A DNA stretch of 64,000 nucleotides from assembly GCA_017416425.1 (NCBI GenBank), contig JAFQCL010000030.1, forward strand, positions 26,504-90,503, written 5' to 3'. Below, one piece after another: positions 53,935-63,097 of the stretch (its first letter is position 1; each line of letters opens with the position of its first letter). Source of the DNA: Clostridia bacterium. Its GTDB lineage: Bacteria > Bacillota > Clostridia > Christensenellales > CAG-138. A program made the translations under genes and the position numbers. Under the pieces are notes generated by a model. That model was not told the DNA's origin and searched no databases. It was given only the letters and a program-made list of their open reading frames with translations.

Positions 53935-55704
53935 TTATTCATCGCTAAACTGGCTGTTGTAGAGCTTGGCGTATAAGCCGTCCTTAGCCATAAGTGTTTC
54001 ATGATTACCGACTTCTAAGATATCGCCATCCTGCATATACAGAATGTTATCCGAATCTTTGATAGTTGAAAGGCGATGAGCTATAACAAATGAGGTACGA
54101 CCCTTCATCATTGCGGCCATGGCTTCTTGAATGAGTACTTCGGTACGGGTATCTACAGATGAGGTAGCTTCATCCAAAATAAGAATGGGCGGGTCGCTAA
54201 GCATTGCGCGGGCAATGGTTAATAGCTGACGTTGCCCCTGTGCGATATTTGAGGCTCCTTCCTGCAGGACAAAATCGTAGCCACCAGGAAGAGTCCGGAT
54301 GAATGCATCAGCACGAGCCTTTTTAGCTGCTTCTTCAACTTCTTCATCTGTTGCATCCAGTTTACCATAGCGAATATTGTCACGGATAGTACCGCTATAT
54401 AACCATGTATCTTGCAAAACCATGCCGAATATCTCGCATAAGCGGCCTCTCTGCATATCGCGAATATCCACGCCATCGATACGGATGGCACCGCCTTTGA
54501 CATCATAGAATCGCATGATAAGATTTACCAAGGTGGTTTTACCGGCGCCTGTTGGTCCAACAATAGCAGTTTTTTCACCGGCGCCGATGGTGATATCAAG
54601 ATCATGTATCAGAGTACGATGGGGGAGATAGCCGAATTTGATATGATCAAACTCTACCTGACCTTTCAGTTTTTCAGGGAACTGGGGCTCCAATACATCT
54701 TCTATTTCTTCAGTTTCATCGAGGAATTCAAAGATTCGTGCTGCAGCACTACCCGTAGACTGGATGATTCCGGAGATCTGCATCACCTGGGTAAGCGGCT
54801 GAGAGAACTGGCGCAGATACTGGGTGAAGGACTGTATCATACCTATGGATAGACCGCCCAAAATTGCCATGATCGCGCCCACCAGACAGACCATCGCATA
54901 ACCAAAATTGGTCATACTCTGCATGATCGGCATGAGTGTGCCGGAAAGGAACTGACCCTTTTTTGAGGCTTCAAAGAGCTGCTCGTTTGTTTCCTCAAAT
55001 TCTTCGATGACTTCTTCTTCTTTGCCAAATACCGATACAACAACATGTCCGCCGTAGTATTCTTCGACAAAACCATTGAGCTCACCCGTCTTTTTCTGCT
55101 GGGTATCAAAAGCAGTCTTGGATTTTTTAGCTATCTTTGACGAAACATATAGCACGACCGGCACAACGAGAAGCGCGACTAAGGTGAGCACACCACTGAC
55201 ACTGAACATGATGGTGAATACGATCACGATGGTGAATATGGCGTTCAGCACCTGATATATACTCTGCTGTAGGGAGTTTGATACCGTATCCACATCATTT
55301 GTGATACGACTGAGAATATCACCATATGAATGAGTATCGTAATAATTGAGCGGCAAACGCGATAGCTTTGCATCAATATTCTTTCGTAAATCAAAAATGG
55401 TATTCTCGGTTACGCTGACAATCATCGAAGTTGCTGCATAAGAAAGTACAGCGTTAAGGAGGTAAGCGCCGCCCATAAGCGCTAGGAAAGTAAGAAAACG
55501 CACAATAAGCGCTTCTGTTTTACCGCCCGTAAATATCTCAGCAAGGGTGTTTGTAGCAAAACCGAGGAACAAAGGCGCGAGAGAATATGCAGCGGTAGCC
55601 AGTAAAATAAAAGCTATAGCTAAAAACAGCCTTCCCTTATACCGCTTCATGTAGGAGAAAAGTCGCTTATAGGCGCTTTTTTGAGAGGTCTTCTTTTTTC
55701 TCAT
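53935..55704 (-). CDS. ABC exporter half-transporter, subunit with consensus Walker B
   Basis: The product is 589 residues: six membrane segments (about 18-310) and a nucleotide-binding domain. The latter has Walker A GPTGAGKTTL, Q-loop VLQDTWLYSG, and Walker B ILILDEATSSVD with the catalytic Glu and an AHRLSTI switch. Its signature motif is IAQGQ instead of LSGGQ. Combined with the partner's Asp in place of Glu, this predicts a heterodimer with one degenerate ATP site. The substrate is unknown. The start overlaps the partner gene by four bases. Confidence 0.93.
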   Translation of the reverse strand: MRKKKTSQKSAYKRLFSYMKRYKGRLFLAIAFILLATAAYSLAPLFLGFATNTLAEIFTGGKTEALIVRFLTFLALMGGAYLLNAVLSYAATSMIVSVTENTIFDLRKNIDAKLSRLPLNYYDTHSYGDILSRITNDVDTVSNSLQQSIYQVLNAIFTIVIVFTIMFSVSGVLTLVALLVVPVVLYVSSKIAKKSKTAFDTQQKKTGELNGFVEEYYGGHVVVSVFGKEEEVIEEFEETNEQLFEASKKGQFLSGTLMPIMQSMTNFGYAMVCLVGAIMAILGGLSIGMIQSFTQYLRQFSQPLTQVMQISGIIQSTGSAAARIFEFLDETEEIEDVLEPQFPEKLKGQVEFDHIKFGYLPHRTLIHDLDITIGAGEKTAIVGPTGAGKTTLVNLIMRFYDVKGGAIRIDGVDIRDMQRGRLCEIFGMVLQDTWLYSGTIRDNIRYGKLDATDEEVEEAAKKARADAFIRTLPGGYDFVLQEGASNIAQGQRQLLTIARAMLSDPPILILDEATSSVDTRTEVLIQEAMAAMMKGRTSFVIAHRLSTIKDSDNILYMQDGDILEVGNHETLMAKDGLYAKLYNSQFSDE

Positions 55705-57434
55705 TTTGCTTCCTCCTCTCCCAGCTGTGAACGGACGATCTCTTTGTAGACTTCACAATTCTTCAGCAGCTCGCGATGTTTGCCAATGCCTGCGATCTCA
55801 CCATTTTCCACAACGATAATGCGGTCGGCATCCATAATGGTGCTGATGCGCTGAGCTACAATAACCACTGTTGCTTCAGCAGTTTCTTTAGCTAAAGCTT
55901 CACGTAGCGCTTTATCGGTCTTAAAGTCAAGTGCGGAGAAACTATCATCAAAGACATATATCTCAGGCTTGCGTACAATGGCACGAGCGATACACAGGCG
56001 CTGGCGCTGACCTCCGGATACATTAGTACCGCCCTGAGAAATGGGGGATTCAAACCCCTCATCCTTCTTTGTGATGAAGTCATAGGATTGTGCGATGCGC
56101 ACCGCTTCTTCGATGCGGTATTCGTTGGCAACATCGTCACCGAAAGCGATGTTACTTTCGATCGTGCCTGAGAAAAGCAGCGCCTTTTGGGGCACAAAAC
56201 CTATCTTTGAGCGCAGATCATCCAAATCATAATCCCGAACATCCACACCGTCAACCAGAACCTGACCCTCAGTTACATCATATAGACGCGGGATCAAATT
56301 GACGATTGTGGATTTGCCCATACCTGTACCACCTATAATGGCGGTCACTTCACCGGGCTTTGCTTCGAAAGATAGATCGCGTATAGCAGGCACCGATGCT
56401 CCCTTATAGGTAAAGGAAACATTATTAAACGTAAGATAGCCCTTTAAACCAGAGGCACGCTTTGTTTTTTCAGGATTTTTGATCACAGGCTCCGTAGATA
56501 AAACTTCCTGTGCTCTTGTTGCGGCAGTCAATGCTCTAGGTAGCATGATAAATACCATAGTCAGCATAATTACAGCCATCATGATTTGCATGATGTATTG
56601 AATTATGGCCATAACTTCACCAATTGTGTAATCGATGCCTTTATTTGCAAACTGGTTTGCAGCCATAAGCATTACAAGCGCAGCAGTAAAGGACAGGATC
56701 ACCGTAAGTACCGGCATGACCGAATTGGTGGTACGCTGCATTTTCATATTAATGCGCTTATAATCTTTATTGATCTCTGCAAAACGTTCGCTTTCAAACT
56801 TGGTTGTACCGAAAGCGCGAATGACTCGTACACCCGTTAACTTTTCCCGCATTACAAGATTAAGGTTATCTATCTTAATCTGTATCTTGGTGGAAAGTGG
56901 TATGGCGATCTTCCCGATCATGACCAGAACCACCGCCATAAGCGGAACTGAAATGACCAGGACAGCCGAAAGGTTGGGACTGCTCGAGATAGCCAATATA
57001 ATACCGCAGATACACATGATGGGCGCCTGAATGGCGATACGCAGACATTGATTGAGAAAACGCTGTATCTGCATTACATCGTTGTTTGTACGGGTGATAA
57101 GCGAAGAAGTAGAAAAAGCATCGATTTCAGTTTGGGAAAAAGTTTGAACCTTAGTGAATAATTTGCTGCGCAGTCTTTTGCCCACACCCATCGATACGGT
57201 TGCTGATAAGTGGCTGGTCGCAATACCACAAAGAACGCCAATGACTACTAACGCTAGCATGATACCGACAATAGCAATGACCCCAGCAATATTTTCGCTT
57301 GGTATAGTAGTGTCTATCAGCCGAGTGAGTAGCAGTGGTAGTCCAAGGGTACATAACGTCGTACCGATAACGGTCAGCACGATCAGTATAAGCTCTTTGG
57401 CATACCCTTTGAGCTCATGGATTATACATTTCAT
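55701..57434 (-). CDS. ABC exporter half-transporter, subunit with degenerate Walker B
   Basis: The product is 577 residues: six membrane segments (about 15-310), Walker A GGTGMGKSTI, canonical signature VSGGQRQR, and Walker B IYVFDDSFSALD where Asp replaces the catalytic Glu. QRISTI replaces the usual His switch motif, another mark of the degenerate half. It pairs with the downstream subunit. It starts 17 bases after the DUF308 gene and overlaps its partner by four bases. Confidence 0.93.
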   Translation of the reverse strand: MKCIIHELKGYAKELILIVLTVIGTTLCTLGLPLLLTRLIDTTIPSENIAGVIAIVGIMLALVVIGVLCGIATSHLSATVSMGVGKRLRSKLFTKVQTFSQTEIDAFSTSSLITRTNNDVMQIQRFLNQCLRIAIQAPIMCICGIILAISSSPNLSAVLVISVPLMAVVLVMIGKIAIPLSTKIQIKIDNLNLVMREKLTGVRVIRAFGTTKFESERFAEINKDYKRINMKMQRTTNSVMPVLTVILSFTAALVMLMAANQFANKGIDYTIGEVMAIIQYIMQIMMAVIMLTMVFIMLPRALTAATRAQEVLSTEPVIKNPEKTKRASGLKGYLTFNNVSFTYKGASVPAIRDLSFEAKPGEVTAIIGGTGMGKSTIVNLIPRLYDVTEGQVLVDGVDVRDYDLDDLRSKIGFVPQKALLFSGTIESNIAFGDDVANEYRIEEAVRIAQSYDFITKKDEGFESPISQGGTNVSGGQRQRLCIARAIVRKPEIYVFDDSFSALDFKTDKALREALAKETAEATVVIVAQRISTIMDADRIIVVENGEIAGIGKHRELLKNCEVYKEIVRSQLGEEEAK

Positions 57435-57451
57435 AATTTTGCTCCGTTAAG

Positions 57452-57991
57452 TTATTCAAAAATCGAAGCAAAGAGTCGGATTCCGTAAAACATAAGTAAG
57501 CCGCCCAGCAGCAGACCGATGGTCTTAGCCATTAGGATGATGTGGAAGATGCCATATATACCGGCAAGTAGTGTGATGATGCCAAAGATCAACATCCATA
57601 TCCACTTTTTACCGCCGACTGCTTTACCTACGGTAAGAGAGCTTACGATAGAAGAAATACCGCTGATTATCAGCCAGAAAACGAATATGTATATAACAAG
57701 CATATCGGCAATAAGGCTGATGCGCGGTATAAAGATCGCAAGAAGCGAGATAACGCCGGCAGCTATACCGGCTAAGAGAGCCAAAATGCCCCTAACCAAA
57801 GCGCTTTTATCAGATTTTTCTTTATCTTTGCCGCGCTTTGTAAGCGCATTGAAAAGCGCACATGCGCCCCATATACCAAGTAAAACAGTTATGATCCAGC
57901 CGGCGCTTAAAAATGACATGCCGGGGAACCATATACAGTACACGGATGCAATAATGGCAAATACACCTAAAATAGCATTAAAAATTTTCAT
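57452..57991 (-). CDS. DUF308/HdeD-like membrane protein
   Basis: The product is 179 residues with about six hydrophobic segments in two similar halves (about 1-50 and 65-179) and Gly-rich turns such as IWGACALFNAL. This fits the DUF308 family. A cytoplasmic Lys/Asp/Glu loop (TKRGKDKEKSDKS) divides the first and second pair of segments. The role is unknown to me. AAGGAG lies before the ATG. It is first gene of the operon with the ABC exporter. Confidence 0.8.
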   Translation of the reverse strand: MKIFNAILGVFAIIASVYCIWFPGMSFLSAGWIITVLLGIWGACALFNALTKRGKDKEKSDKSALVRGILALLAGIAAGVISLLAIFIPRISLIADMLVIYIFVFWLIISGISSIVSSLTVGKAVGGKKWIWMLIFGIITLLAGIYGIFHIILMAKTIGLLLGGLLMFYGIRLFASIFE

Positions 57992-58378
57992 ACCTTTACA
58001 TCTCCTTCTTTGTATTTCCTGTAGTTTAGGAAAGGATGTAATAATTATAGAATATTGAAGAAAATTTTACAATAATTTTTATAAATTGTGTCATAAATTT
58101 ATTAGTTGATTCTTTTGCCATACATTAACAATAATTATATTAAATGAGTGATATATATATTTGGCATAGCTTCGTATTAATAGCTTCGTATTATTCAAAA
58201 GAAATGCATAGTGGGCACTTTAAAAGCAGCTTCACAGCTGCTGGTCACTCTTTAATTTTTGTTAGCCTTGTAAATGCTTTTTTGATTTGATATCCTCAAT
58301 TTTTCATATTAGGTGAAAAATGTAAAAAATTGCAAATATTCTTGCCTAAATGTATTACGTATCTACTACTTTCATAAT
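57992..58378. other. A/T-rich intergenic stretch
   Basis: No gene found. A short direct repeat gcttcgtatta occurs twice near 58170-58195, and AGCAGC/GCTGCT forms a small hairpin near 58226-58245. The region should hold the promoter of the DUF308-ABC operon, but no clear boxes were seen. Confidence 0.4.
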
Positions 58379-59143
58379 TTACCCCAATAATACATCCGTC
58401 ACAAGCATGACGCAAAATCCCACAAGAAGCGCATAAGTAGCTCCTCGTTCATTTCCATGAGCATGGGTTTCGGGTATCATTTCATCGCTTATCACATATA
58501 GCATAGTGCCGCCTGCAAAAGCAAGCGCAAATGGAAGTATGGCAGACGCGATACTTACAGCAAAGTATCCGATCAGTGTTCCCACTACCTCGATAAGACC
58601 GGTGATCATTGCACATACAAAGGTTTTGCGCGGTGCTACACCTGCCGCCAGCATTGGCCCGATGATCACCATACCTTCGGGGATATTCTGAAGAGCGATA
58701 CCGCCGGCAATAATCAGAGCCTGTGAAGTGTCGCCTGAGCCAAAACCTACACCTGCCGCGATGCCTTCCGGAAGATTATGTATGGCAATAGCGGTCACAA
58801 ACAGCAATATCTTGCTTAGATTTGCGTTATTATGCGGCTCTATATCCGCGCCTACCAGCTTATGAAGGTGTGGTACCAATTTGTCAATAAGATTAAGACA
58901 GACTGCACCCGCGAATATTCCGGCGATCGTGATCAATATACCGTATTTACCGCCGTGATCCAGGGACGGCAGGATAAGTCCCAGCACAGCCGCTGCGAGC
59001 ATGACCCCAGCAGCAAATGAGAGCACTATATCTGAAAATTTATGGGATATTTTTTTAAATATAAACCCCATTAAGGAACCTATAACAGTCGCTCCGCCTA
59101 CGCCGAGAGCTGTCAGTAAAACCAATTCCATAAACATGACCAT
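58379..59143 (-). CDS. ZIP family metal transporter
   Basis: The product is 254 residues with eight hydrophobic segments. The two metal-site motifs are HNLPEGIAAGVGFG (about 122-135) and LQNIPEGMVIIG (about 150-161). ZIP proteins of this subgroup import zinc, iron or other divalent metals. The start is one of three close ATGs (59143, 59137, 59131), so the N-terminus may be a few residues shorter. It lies behind the stress operon but is separated by a strong hairpin. Confidence 0.9.
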   Translation of the reverse strand: MVMFMELVLLTALGVGGATVIGSLMGFIFKKISHKFSDIVLSFAAGVMLAAAVLGLILPSLDHGGKYGILITIAGIFAGAVCLNLIDKLVPHLHKLVGADIEPHNNANLSKILLFVTAIAIHNLPEGIAAGVGFGSGDTSQALIIAGGIALQNIPEGMVIIGPMLAAGVAPRKTFVCAMITGLIEVVGTLIGYFAVSIASAILPFALAFAGGTMLYVISDEMIPETHAHGNERGATYALLVGFCVMLVTDVLLG

Positions 59144-59282
59144 AACTTTCGCATAACGAAAGTTTCCTTTCCTGTGGAATTTTGACTGGTTTTGTGCTTA
59201 CACAAAATTGCAGACGCAATGAGCCAAAGTCATAAGACATTGTTTAAAAATTTATTTTCAAACTTGACTCCTTTAAAGCAAA

Positions 59283-59325
59283 GTTCCCACAGTAAACTCC
59301 ATAAAGAGTGGTGTCTAATGTGGGA
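59283..59325 (-). terminator. Terminator-like hairpin after the rubredoxin gene
   Basis: TTCCCACA and TGTGGGAA (eight pairs) enclose a smaller ACTC/GAGT stem. Read on the minus strand they are followed by CTTTGCTTT. It probably ends the stress operon before the ZIP gene. Confidence 0.6.
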
Positions 59326-59345
59326 ACCGCATCATCTATTGGTTT

Positions 59346-59507
59346 TTAGTTTTCTTCGCTGAAAAGATCCTTACCTACTCCGCAAAGAGGGCATGCAAAA
59401 TCATCGGGAAGATCTTCAAATTTGGTTCCGGGCGCGATTCCGTTATCGGGATCACCGGCCGCTTCATCGTAAACATAGCCGCAAATATCACATACATACT
59501 TTTTCAT
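59346..59507 (-). CDS. rub: Rubredoxin
   Basis: A complete 53-residue rubredoxin: [20 protein letters not shown] and [13 protein letters not shown] supply the two CxxC pairs that hold one iron. GGAGG lies nine bases before the ATG at 59507; another ATG six bases earlier is too close to it. Rubredoxin carries single electrons to superoxide reductase and flavodiiron proteins. It is the last gene of the stress operon, 23 bases after ferritin. Confidence 0.95.
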   Translation of the reverse strand: MKKYVCDICGYVYDEAAGDPDNGIAPGTKFEDLPDDFACPLCGVGKDLFSEEN

Positions 59508-59530
59508 GTTCATATTCCTCCATAATTTAA

Positions 59531-60043
59531 TTATAATACCAGCGACGGGGCGCTGTAAACTCTTGCCGCAAGCTCCTGATTGAGCATATAAAGACTCCTT
59601 GGATCGGAACCGAAAAGCTCCATCTTGGAAATAAGATCGTTTGCATTTGTTTCTTCTTCGCCTTGCTCTTTAACAAACCAGTCAAGGAACTGCATTGTGC
59701 GGAAATCTTTCACATCGTATGCGGCGCTGTAAATATCGTTTATAAGCGATGTTACATATTGCTCATGCTCAAGACCTGCCTGCAATACATCCATATGACT
59801 GCTAAAAACCTTATCCGGTTTTGCGATAGCCTCAAGTGTGACCGGCATATTTTCGTTCTGCAGATAGGTGTAGAACAGCATAGCATGATCCCTTTCCTCC
59901 TGCGCCTGGATCATGTACCAATTCGCAAAGCCGTCAAGCCCCTTTGCCTTAAAATAATTGGAAAAATCCAGATAGAGGTATGCTGAATAAAATTCCTTGT
60001 TGATCTGCTGATTAAGCAGCACATGTACTTTTTCATCCATCAT
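59531..60043 (-). CDS. ftnA: Non-haem ferritin
   Basis: The product is 170 residues from the ATG at 60043; a TTG at 60058 overlaps the GGAG ribosome binding site. The four-helix bundle has the ferroxidase residues in [14 protein letters not shown] (about 16-29) and [14 protein letters not shown] (about 47-60), with [11 protein letters not shown] (about 123-133). It oxidises and stores iron, limiting Fenton chemistry. Gaps of 17 and 23 bases to its neighbours indicate co-transcription. Confidence 0.95.
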   Translation of the reverse strand: MMDEKVHVLLNQQINKEFYSAYLYLDFSNYFKAKGLDGFANWYMIQAQEERDHAMLFYTYLQNENMPVTLEAIAKPDKVFSSHMDVLQAGLEHEQYVTSLINDIYSAAYDVKDFRTMQFLDWFVKEQGEEETNANDLISKMELFGSDPRSLYMLNQELAARVYSAPSLVL

Positions 60044-60060
60044 AATAAATATCTCCAATA

Positions 60061-60441
60061 TTAAATATTAGCTTTCCACAAACCGTGGAGATTACAGTAG
60101 GCATAGACCGCAACAGGTTTTTCGTCTGTCAAAGCAAAGGTTACGCTGGGTTCGGTACCCGGAGTCATGCACTTACGCTGACCGCCACGGTCGGTTTGCA
60201 GATAAACCCAAGTAATGCTGTGTTCTTCCGTCATGGGGTGAGCAACGGATCCTATCTTTACCTCGACGGTATTTCCGTCAACCTTAGCAACGGGAATATG
60301 CTTTTCAACACTTGCTTCAACCGTTCCGGGTTCAAGCTGCTTCATCTTCTGTCCGCAACACATAACGGGAACACCTGCATCGTGTATCATCCCTATGATA
60401 TTGCCGCAATGCTCGCAAATGTAAAATCTGTTTTCGCACAT
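60061..60441 (-). CDS. dfx: Desulfoferrodoxin (superoxide reductase)
   Basis: The product is 126 residues from the ATG at 60441, eight bases behind GGAGG. The N-terminal desulforedoxin domain has FYICEHCGNIIG and MCCGQKM. The catalytic domain has EKHIPV (about 51-56), VAHPMTEEHSI (about 70-80) and AYCNLHGLW (about 116-124), the His4Cys iron site. It reduces superoxide to peroxide without making oxygen, using rubredoxin as donor. It is placed between the flavodiiron gene (17 bases) and ferritin (17 bases). Confidence 0.96.
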   Translation of the reverse strand: MCENRFYICEHCGNIIGMIHDAGVPVMCCGQKMKQLEPGTVEASVEKHIPVAKVDGNTVEVKIGSVAHPMTEEHSITWVYLQTDRGGQRKCMTPGTEPSVTFALTDEKPVAVYAYCNLHGLWKANI

Positions 60442-60458
60442 AGTTTCTACCTCCAAAT

Positions 60459-62249
60459 TTATTTTATTTCTTCAAAATCGGCAGCGCCGTGTTTGCAAAG
60501 GGGACAAACGATATCCTCGGGAAGCTCTTCGCCCTCATAAATGTAGCCGCAGACCTTGCACACATAGCCTTTCTTCCCTTCGGTAGCGGGCTTTGGCTTT
60601 ACATGGTTCTGGTAGTATGTATAGGTCATCGTCTCCTTATCTGATATCACTCTTGATTCGGTTATAGTGCATATGAACATTCCGTGTGTGTCAAGGTCGA
60701 CATACTGTTCTACCTTAAGTGACATAAAGGAATTAATATGGCGAGGCAGGAATACAAGACCATTGTCGGAACGTAGGGGCTGGCAATCCGCGAATTTATC
60801 TACATTTCTTCCGCTAACAAATCCAAATTTCTCAAACACCATAAAGGGCGCGTCCACGGTAAGGCAGTTTATATTCATCTTGCCGGTCTGTTTAATCACA
60901 TGGTGAGAGTAGTTCTCTTTATTGATGGTCACTGCAATCCGATTTGGTGCATTGGTTACCTGCGTAATGGTATTGACTATCAGGCCATTGTCTTTTTTAC
61001 CATCATTGGAAGTTACCACATAAAGACCATAACCGATATTAAACAGCGCCGTCAAGTCGTTCTTATTTGCCGTGGAATCTTGCCGTGCGAGATAGTCTTT
61101 ACACAGTTCGTCGGCAAGCGCGTTAAGCTGTGCCAAGCTTTCCTCATTCAGAGCAGACAGTATCTTTACGGTAGTATCGGTATAAGTAAGGTTCTTGCAT
61201 TTTTGAAGCATGCACTTCATCACTTTTGCCGCAAGGGGCGACCAGCTTCCGTTTTCGATGAGAGCTACAGTGCGATTGCTGAAATTACGCTCGGTCAAAT
61301 GACTTATAAATTCACGCATGAACGGGAATATCTCCGCATTGTAAGTAGTGGTGGCAAGAACAATTTTGCTGTATCTGAAAGCGTCACTAACAGCCGTTGC
61401 CATATCGCACCTGGCAAGATCGTGTACGACCACTTTCGGACAACCGTTTGCCTTGAGCTTTTCAACAAGTTGCATAACGGCCTTTTTCGTATTCCCATAA
61501 ATAGAGGTGTAGGCAACAACTATCCCCTCTTCTTCAGGCTGATAGCTTGACCAGGTATTATATAGACCAAGATAGTATCCAAGGTTTTCGGTTAATACAG
61601 GTCCATGAAGAGGGCAGATGATCTGAATATCAAGACCTGCCGCCTTTTTCAGCAGATTCTGTACCTGAACACCATACTTTCCGACAATACCGATGAAATA
61701 GCGGCGGGCTTCATCCGCCCAAGGCTCATCTGCGTCAAGAGCACCAAATTTACCGAAACCATCAGCAGAGAACAGGACTTTATCCGTGCTGTCATAGGTT
61801 ACAATAACCTCCGGCCAATGCACCATCGGGGCTGTAACGAAGGTCAGATTATGCTTGCCGAGGGAAAGAGTATCACCTTCACTTACAACGATCTGTTTAT
61901 CTGAAAAGTCTGCGCCAAAAAAACTCTTCATCATTATAAAGGCTTTTGCGGAGGAAACGAGCTTCGCGTCAGGATATGCCTTTACAAAATTCATAATATT
62001 TGCCGAATGATCCGGCTCCATATGCTGTACGATCAGATAATCCGGCTTTCTATTTCCAAGCGTATTCTGAATATTGTCCAGCCACTCGTGAGTAAAGTTT
62101 GCATCAACAGTATCCATAATCGCGATCTTCTCATCCATGATCGCATAGGAGTTGTATGACATACCGTTTGGAACAACATACTGTCCTTCAAACAGGTCAA
62201 CCTTATGATCGTTGACGCCGATATACTTAATGTCGCTCGTAATGTTCAT
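60459..62249 (-). CDS. Flavodiiron protein fused to flavin reductase and rubredoxin domains
   Basis: The product is 596 residues with four modules. The metallo-beta-lactamase-like di-iron domain (1-250) has ligands in QHMEPDHSA (His76, Glu78, Asp80, His81), VHWPE, SADGFG and PLHGPV. A flavodoxin domain (about 255-390) with TSIYGNTKKA follows. Next is a flavin reductase-like FMN domain (about 400-540). Last is a rubredoxin (about 545-590) with VCKVCGY and CPLCKHG. Flavodiiron proteins reduce oxygen to water or NO to N2O. The fusion carries its own electron chain, so reduced flavin could feed the site directly. A possible second promoter precedes it. Confidence 0.94.
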   Translation of the reverse strand: MNITSDIKYIGVNDHKVDLFEGQYVVPNGMSYNSYAIMDEKIAIMDTVDANFTHEWLDNIQNTLGNRKPDYLIVQHMEPDHSANIMNFVKAYPDAKLVSSAKAFIMMKSFFGADFSDKQIVVSEGDTLSLGKHNLTFVTAPMVHWPEVIVTYDSTDKVLFSADGFGKFGALDADEPWADEARRYFIGIVGKYGVQVQNLLKKAAGLDIQIICPLHGPVLTENLGYYLGLYNTWSSYQPEEEGIVVAYTSIYGNTKKAVMQLVEKLKANGCPKVVVHDLARCDMATAVSDAFRYSKIVLATTTYNAEIFPFMREFISHLTERNFSNRTVALIENGSWSPLAAKVMKCMLQKCKNLTYTDTTVKILSALNEESLAQLNALADELCKDYLARQDSTANKNDLTALFNIGYGLYVVTSNDGKKDNGLIVNTITQVTNAPNRIAVTINKENYSHHVIKQTGKMNINCLTVDAPFMVFEKFGFVSGRNVDKFADCQPLRSDNGLVFLPRHINSFMSLKVEQYVDLDTHGMFICTITESRVISDKETMTYTYYQNHVKPKPATEGKKGYVCKVCGYIYEGEELPEDIVCPLCKHGAADFEEIK

Positions 62250-62281
62250 ATCGCACCTCTTTGTTTAATTTATTCTCTATA

Positions 62282-62310
62282 ATTACATCATAAAACCGCT
62301 CGATTTTCAA
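62282..62310 (-). promoter_or_regulatory. Possible internal promoter for the flavodiiron gene
   Basis: On the minus strand TTGAAA (62305-62310) and TGTAAT (62282-62287) are 17 bases apart in the 73-base gap before the flavodiiron gene. Confidence 0.35.
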
Positions 62311-62322
62311 CTCTTTTTAACG

Positions 62323-63027
62323 CTACTCAATAATTTTTCCATCAGTGGAAATGGTCACGACCTGCCATGGGATAAATTTTCCGCTTGATAGAAGAGCACG
62401 CTTGACCGCATTTTCAATGCCGCTGCAGCAAGGTACTTCCATGCGAACGATCTTCACGCTTTTGATATTGTTGTTAGCAATGATCTGCGCGAGTTTTTCG
62501 GAATAATCGCCCTCATCCAGCTTTGGACAGCCGATTAGTGTGATATGGTTTCGGATAAACTCGTTATGGAAGTTACCGTATGCATATGCAGTACAATCAG
62601 CCGCAATGAGCAGATTTGCATCCTCAAAATAGGGGGCATTAACAGGAACAAGCTTGATCTGACAAGGCCACTGTGAAAGCTGACTGGTTACGGATACTGC
62701 TGTCTTTCCGGCTGGTATCGGTGCATCACGCTTGATCGCTTTAGAGTGCGACCCGGGGCAACCGCAGGGCAGCTTTACTCCAAGCTTCTTCATTTTAGCA
62801 GCGCGAACGGCATCTTCATCATAAGCCCGAGCTTCACGCTCCTCAAATGTAATAGCGTTTGTTGGACATGCGGGAAGACAGTCGCCAAGTCCGTCACAAT
62901 AGTCCTCTCGGGTCAGCTTTGCTACGCCGTTTACCATCTCAATGGCGCCTTCATGGCAAGCGGCAGCACAAGCGCCGCAGCCATTACATTTTTCTTCATC
63001 TATCTTTATGATCTTTCTAAGCATCAT
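62323..63027 (-). CDS. 2[4Fe-4S] ferredoxin-domain protein of the stress operon
   Basis: The product is 234 residues. The N-terminal ferredoxin domain (about 5-62) has CNGCGACAAACHEG and CDGLGDCLPACPTNAI. A longer C-terminal part contains LPCGCPGS, SQLSQWPCQIKLVPVNAPYF, ADCTAYAYG, LIGCPKLDEGDY and VPCCSGIENAV, with many Cys that could bind further metal. Homologues are seen beside hybrid-cluster or rubredoxin genes, but the reaction is unknown to me. AGGAGG lies six bases before the first of two adjacent ATGs. It is the first gene of the operon and divergent from the Crp/Fnr regulator. Confidence 0.85.
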   Translation of the reverse strand: MMLRKIIKIDEEKCNGCGACAAACHEGAIEMVNGVAKLTREDYCDGLGDCLPACPTNAITFEEREARAYDEDAVRAAKMKKLGVKLPCGCPGSHSKAIKRDAPIPAGKTAVSVTSQLSQWPCQIKLVPVNAPYFEDANLLIAADCTAYAYGNFHNEFIRNHITLIGCPKLDEGDYSEKLAQIIANNNIKSVKIVRMEVPCCSGIENAVKRALLSSGKFIPWQVVTISTDGKIIE

Positions 63028-63054
63028 TTATGACCTCCTTGCTTTTATGAGCCT

Positions 63055-63097
63055 ATTATAGTATAATAAATAAAGTAAGTATGTTGAAGTTTCAACA
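63055..63097 (-). promoter_or_regulatory. Stress-operon promoter with Crp/Fnr-type operator
   Basis: On the minus strand a TATAAT (63055-63060) has no good -35 box. Upstream lies a perfect 16-base palindrome TGTTGAAGTTTCAACA (63082-63097), a TGTTGA-N4-TCAACA site of the Crp/Fnr style. If transcription starts seven bases after the -10 box (about 63048), the palindrome is centred at -41.5, the class II activator position. The same palindrome ends 12 bases before the regulator's own ATG, so it could also block that gene. Confidence 0.7.

Noticed and set aside
60900..61550. A 216-codon open frame on the plus strand
   Set aside because: It is antisense to the flavodiiron gene and has no protein-like motif.
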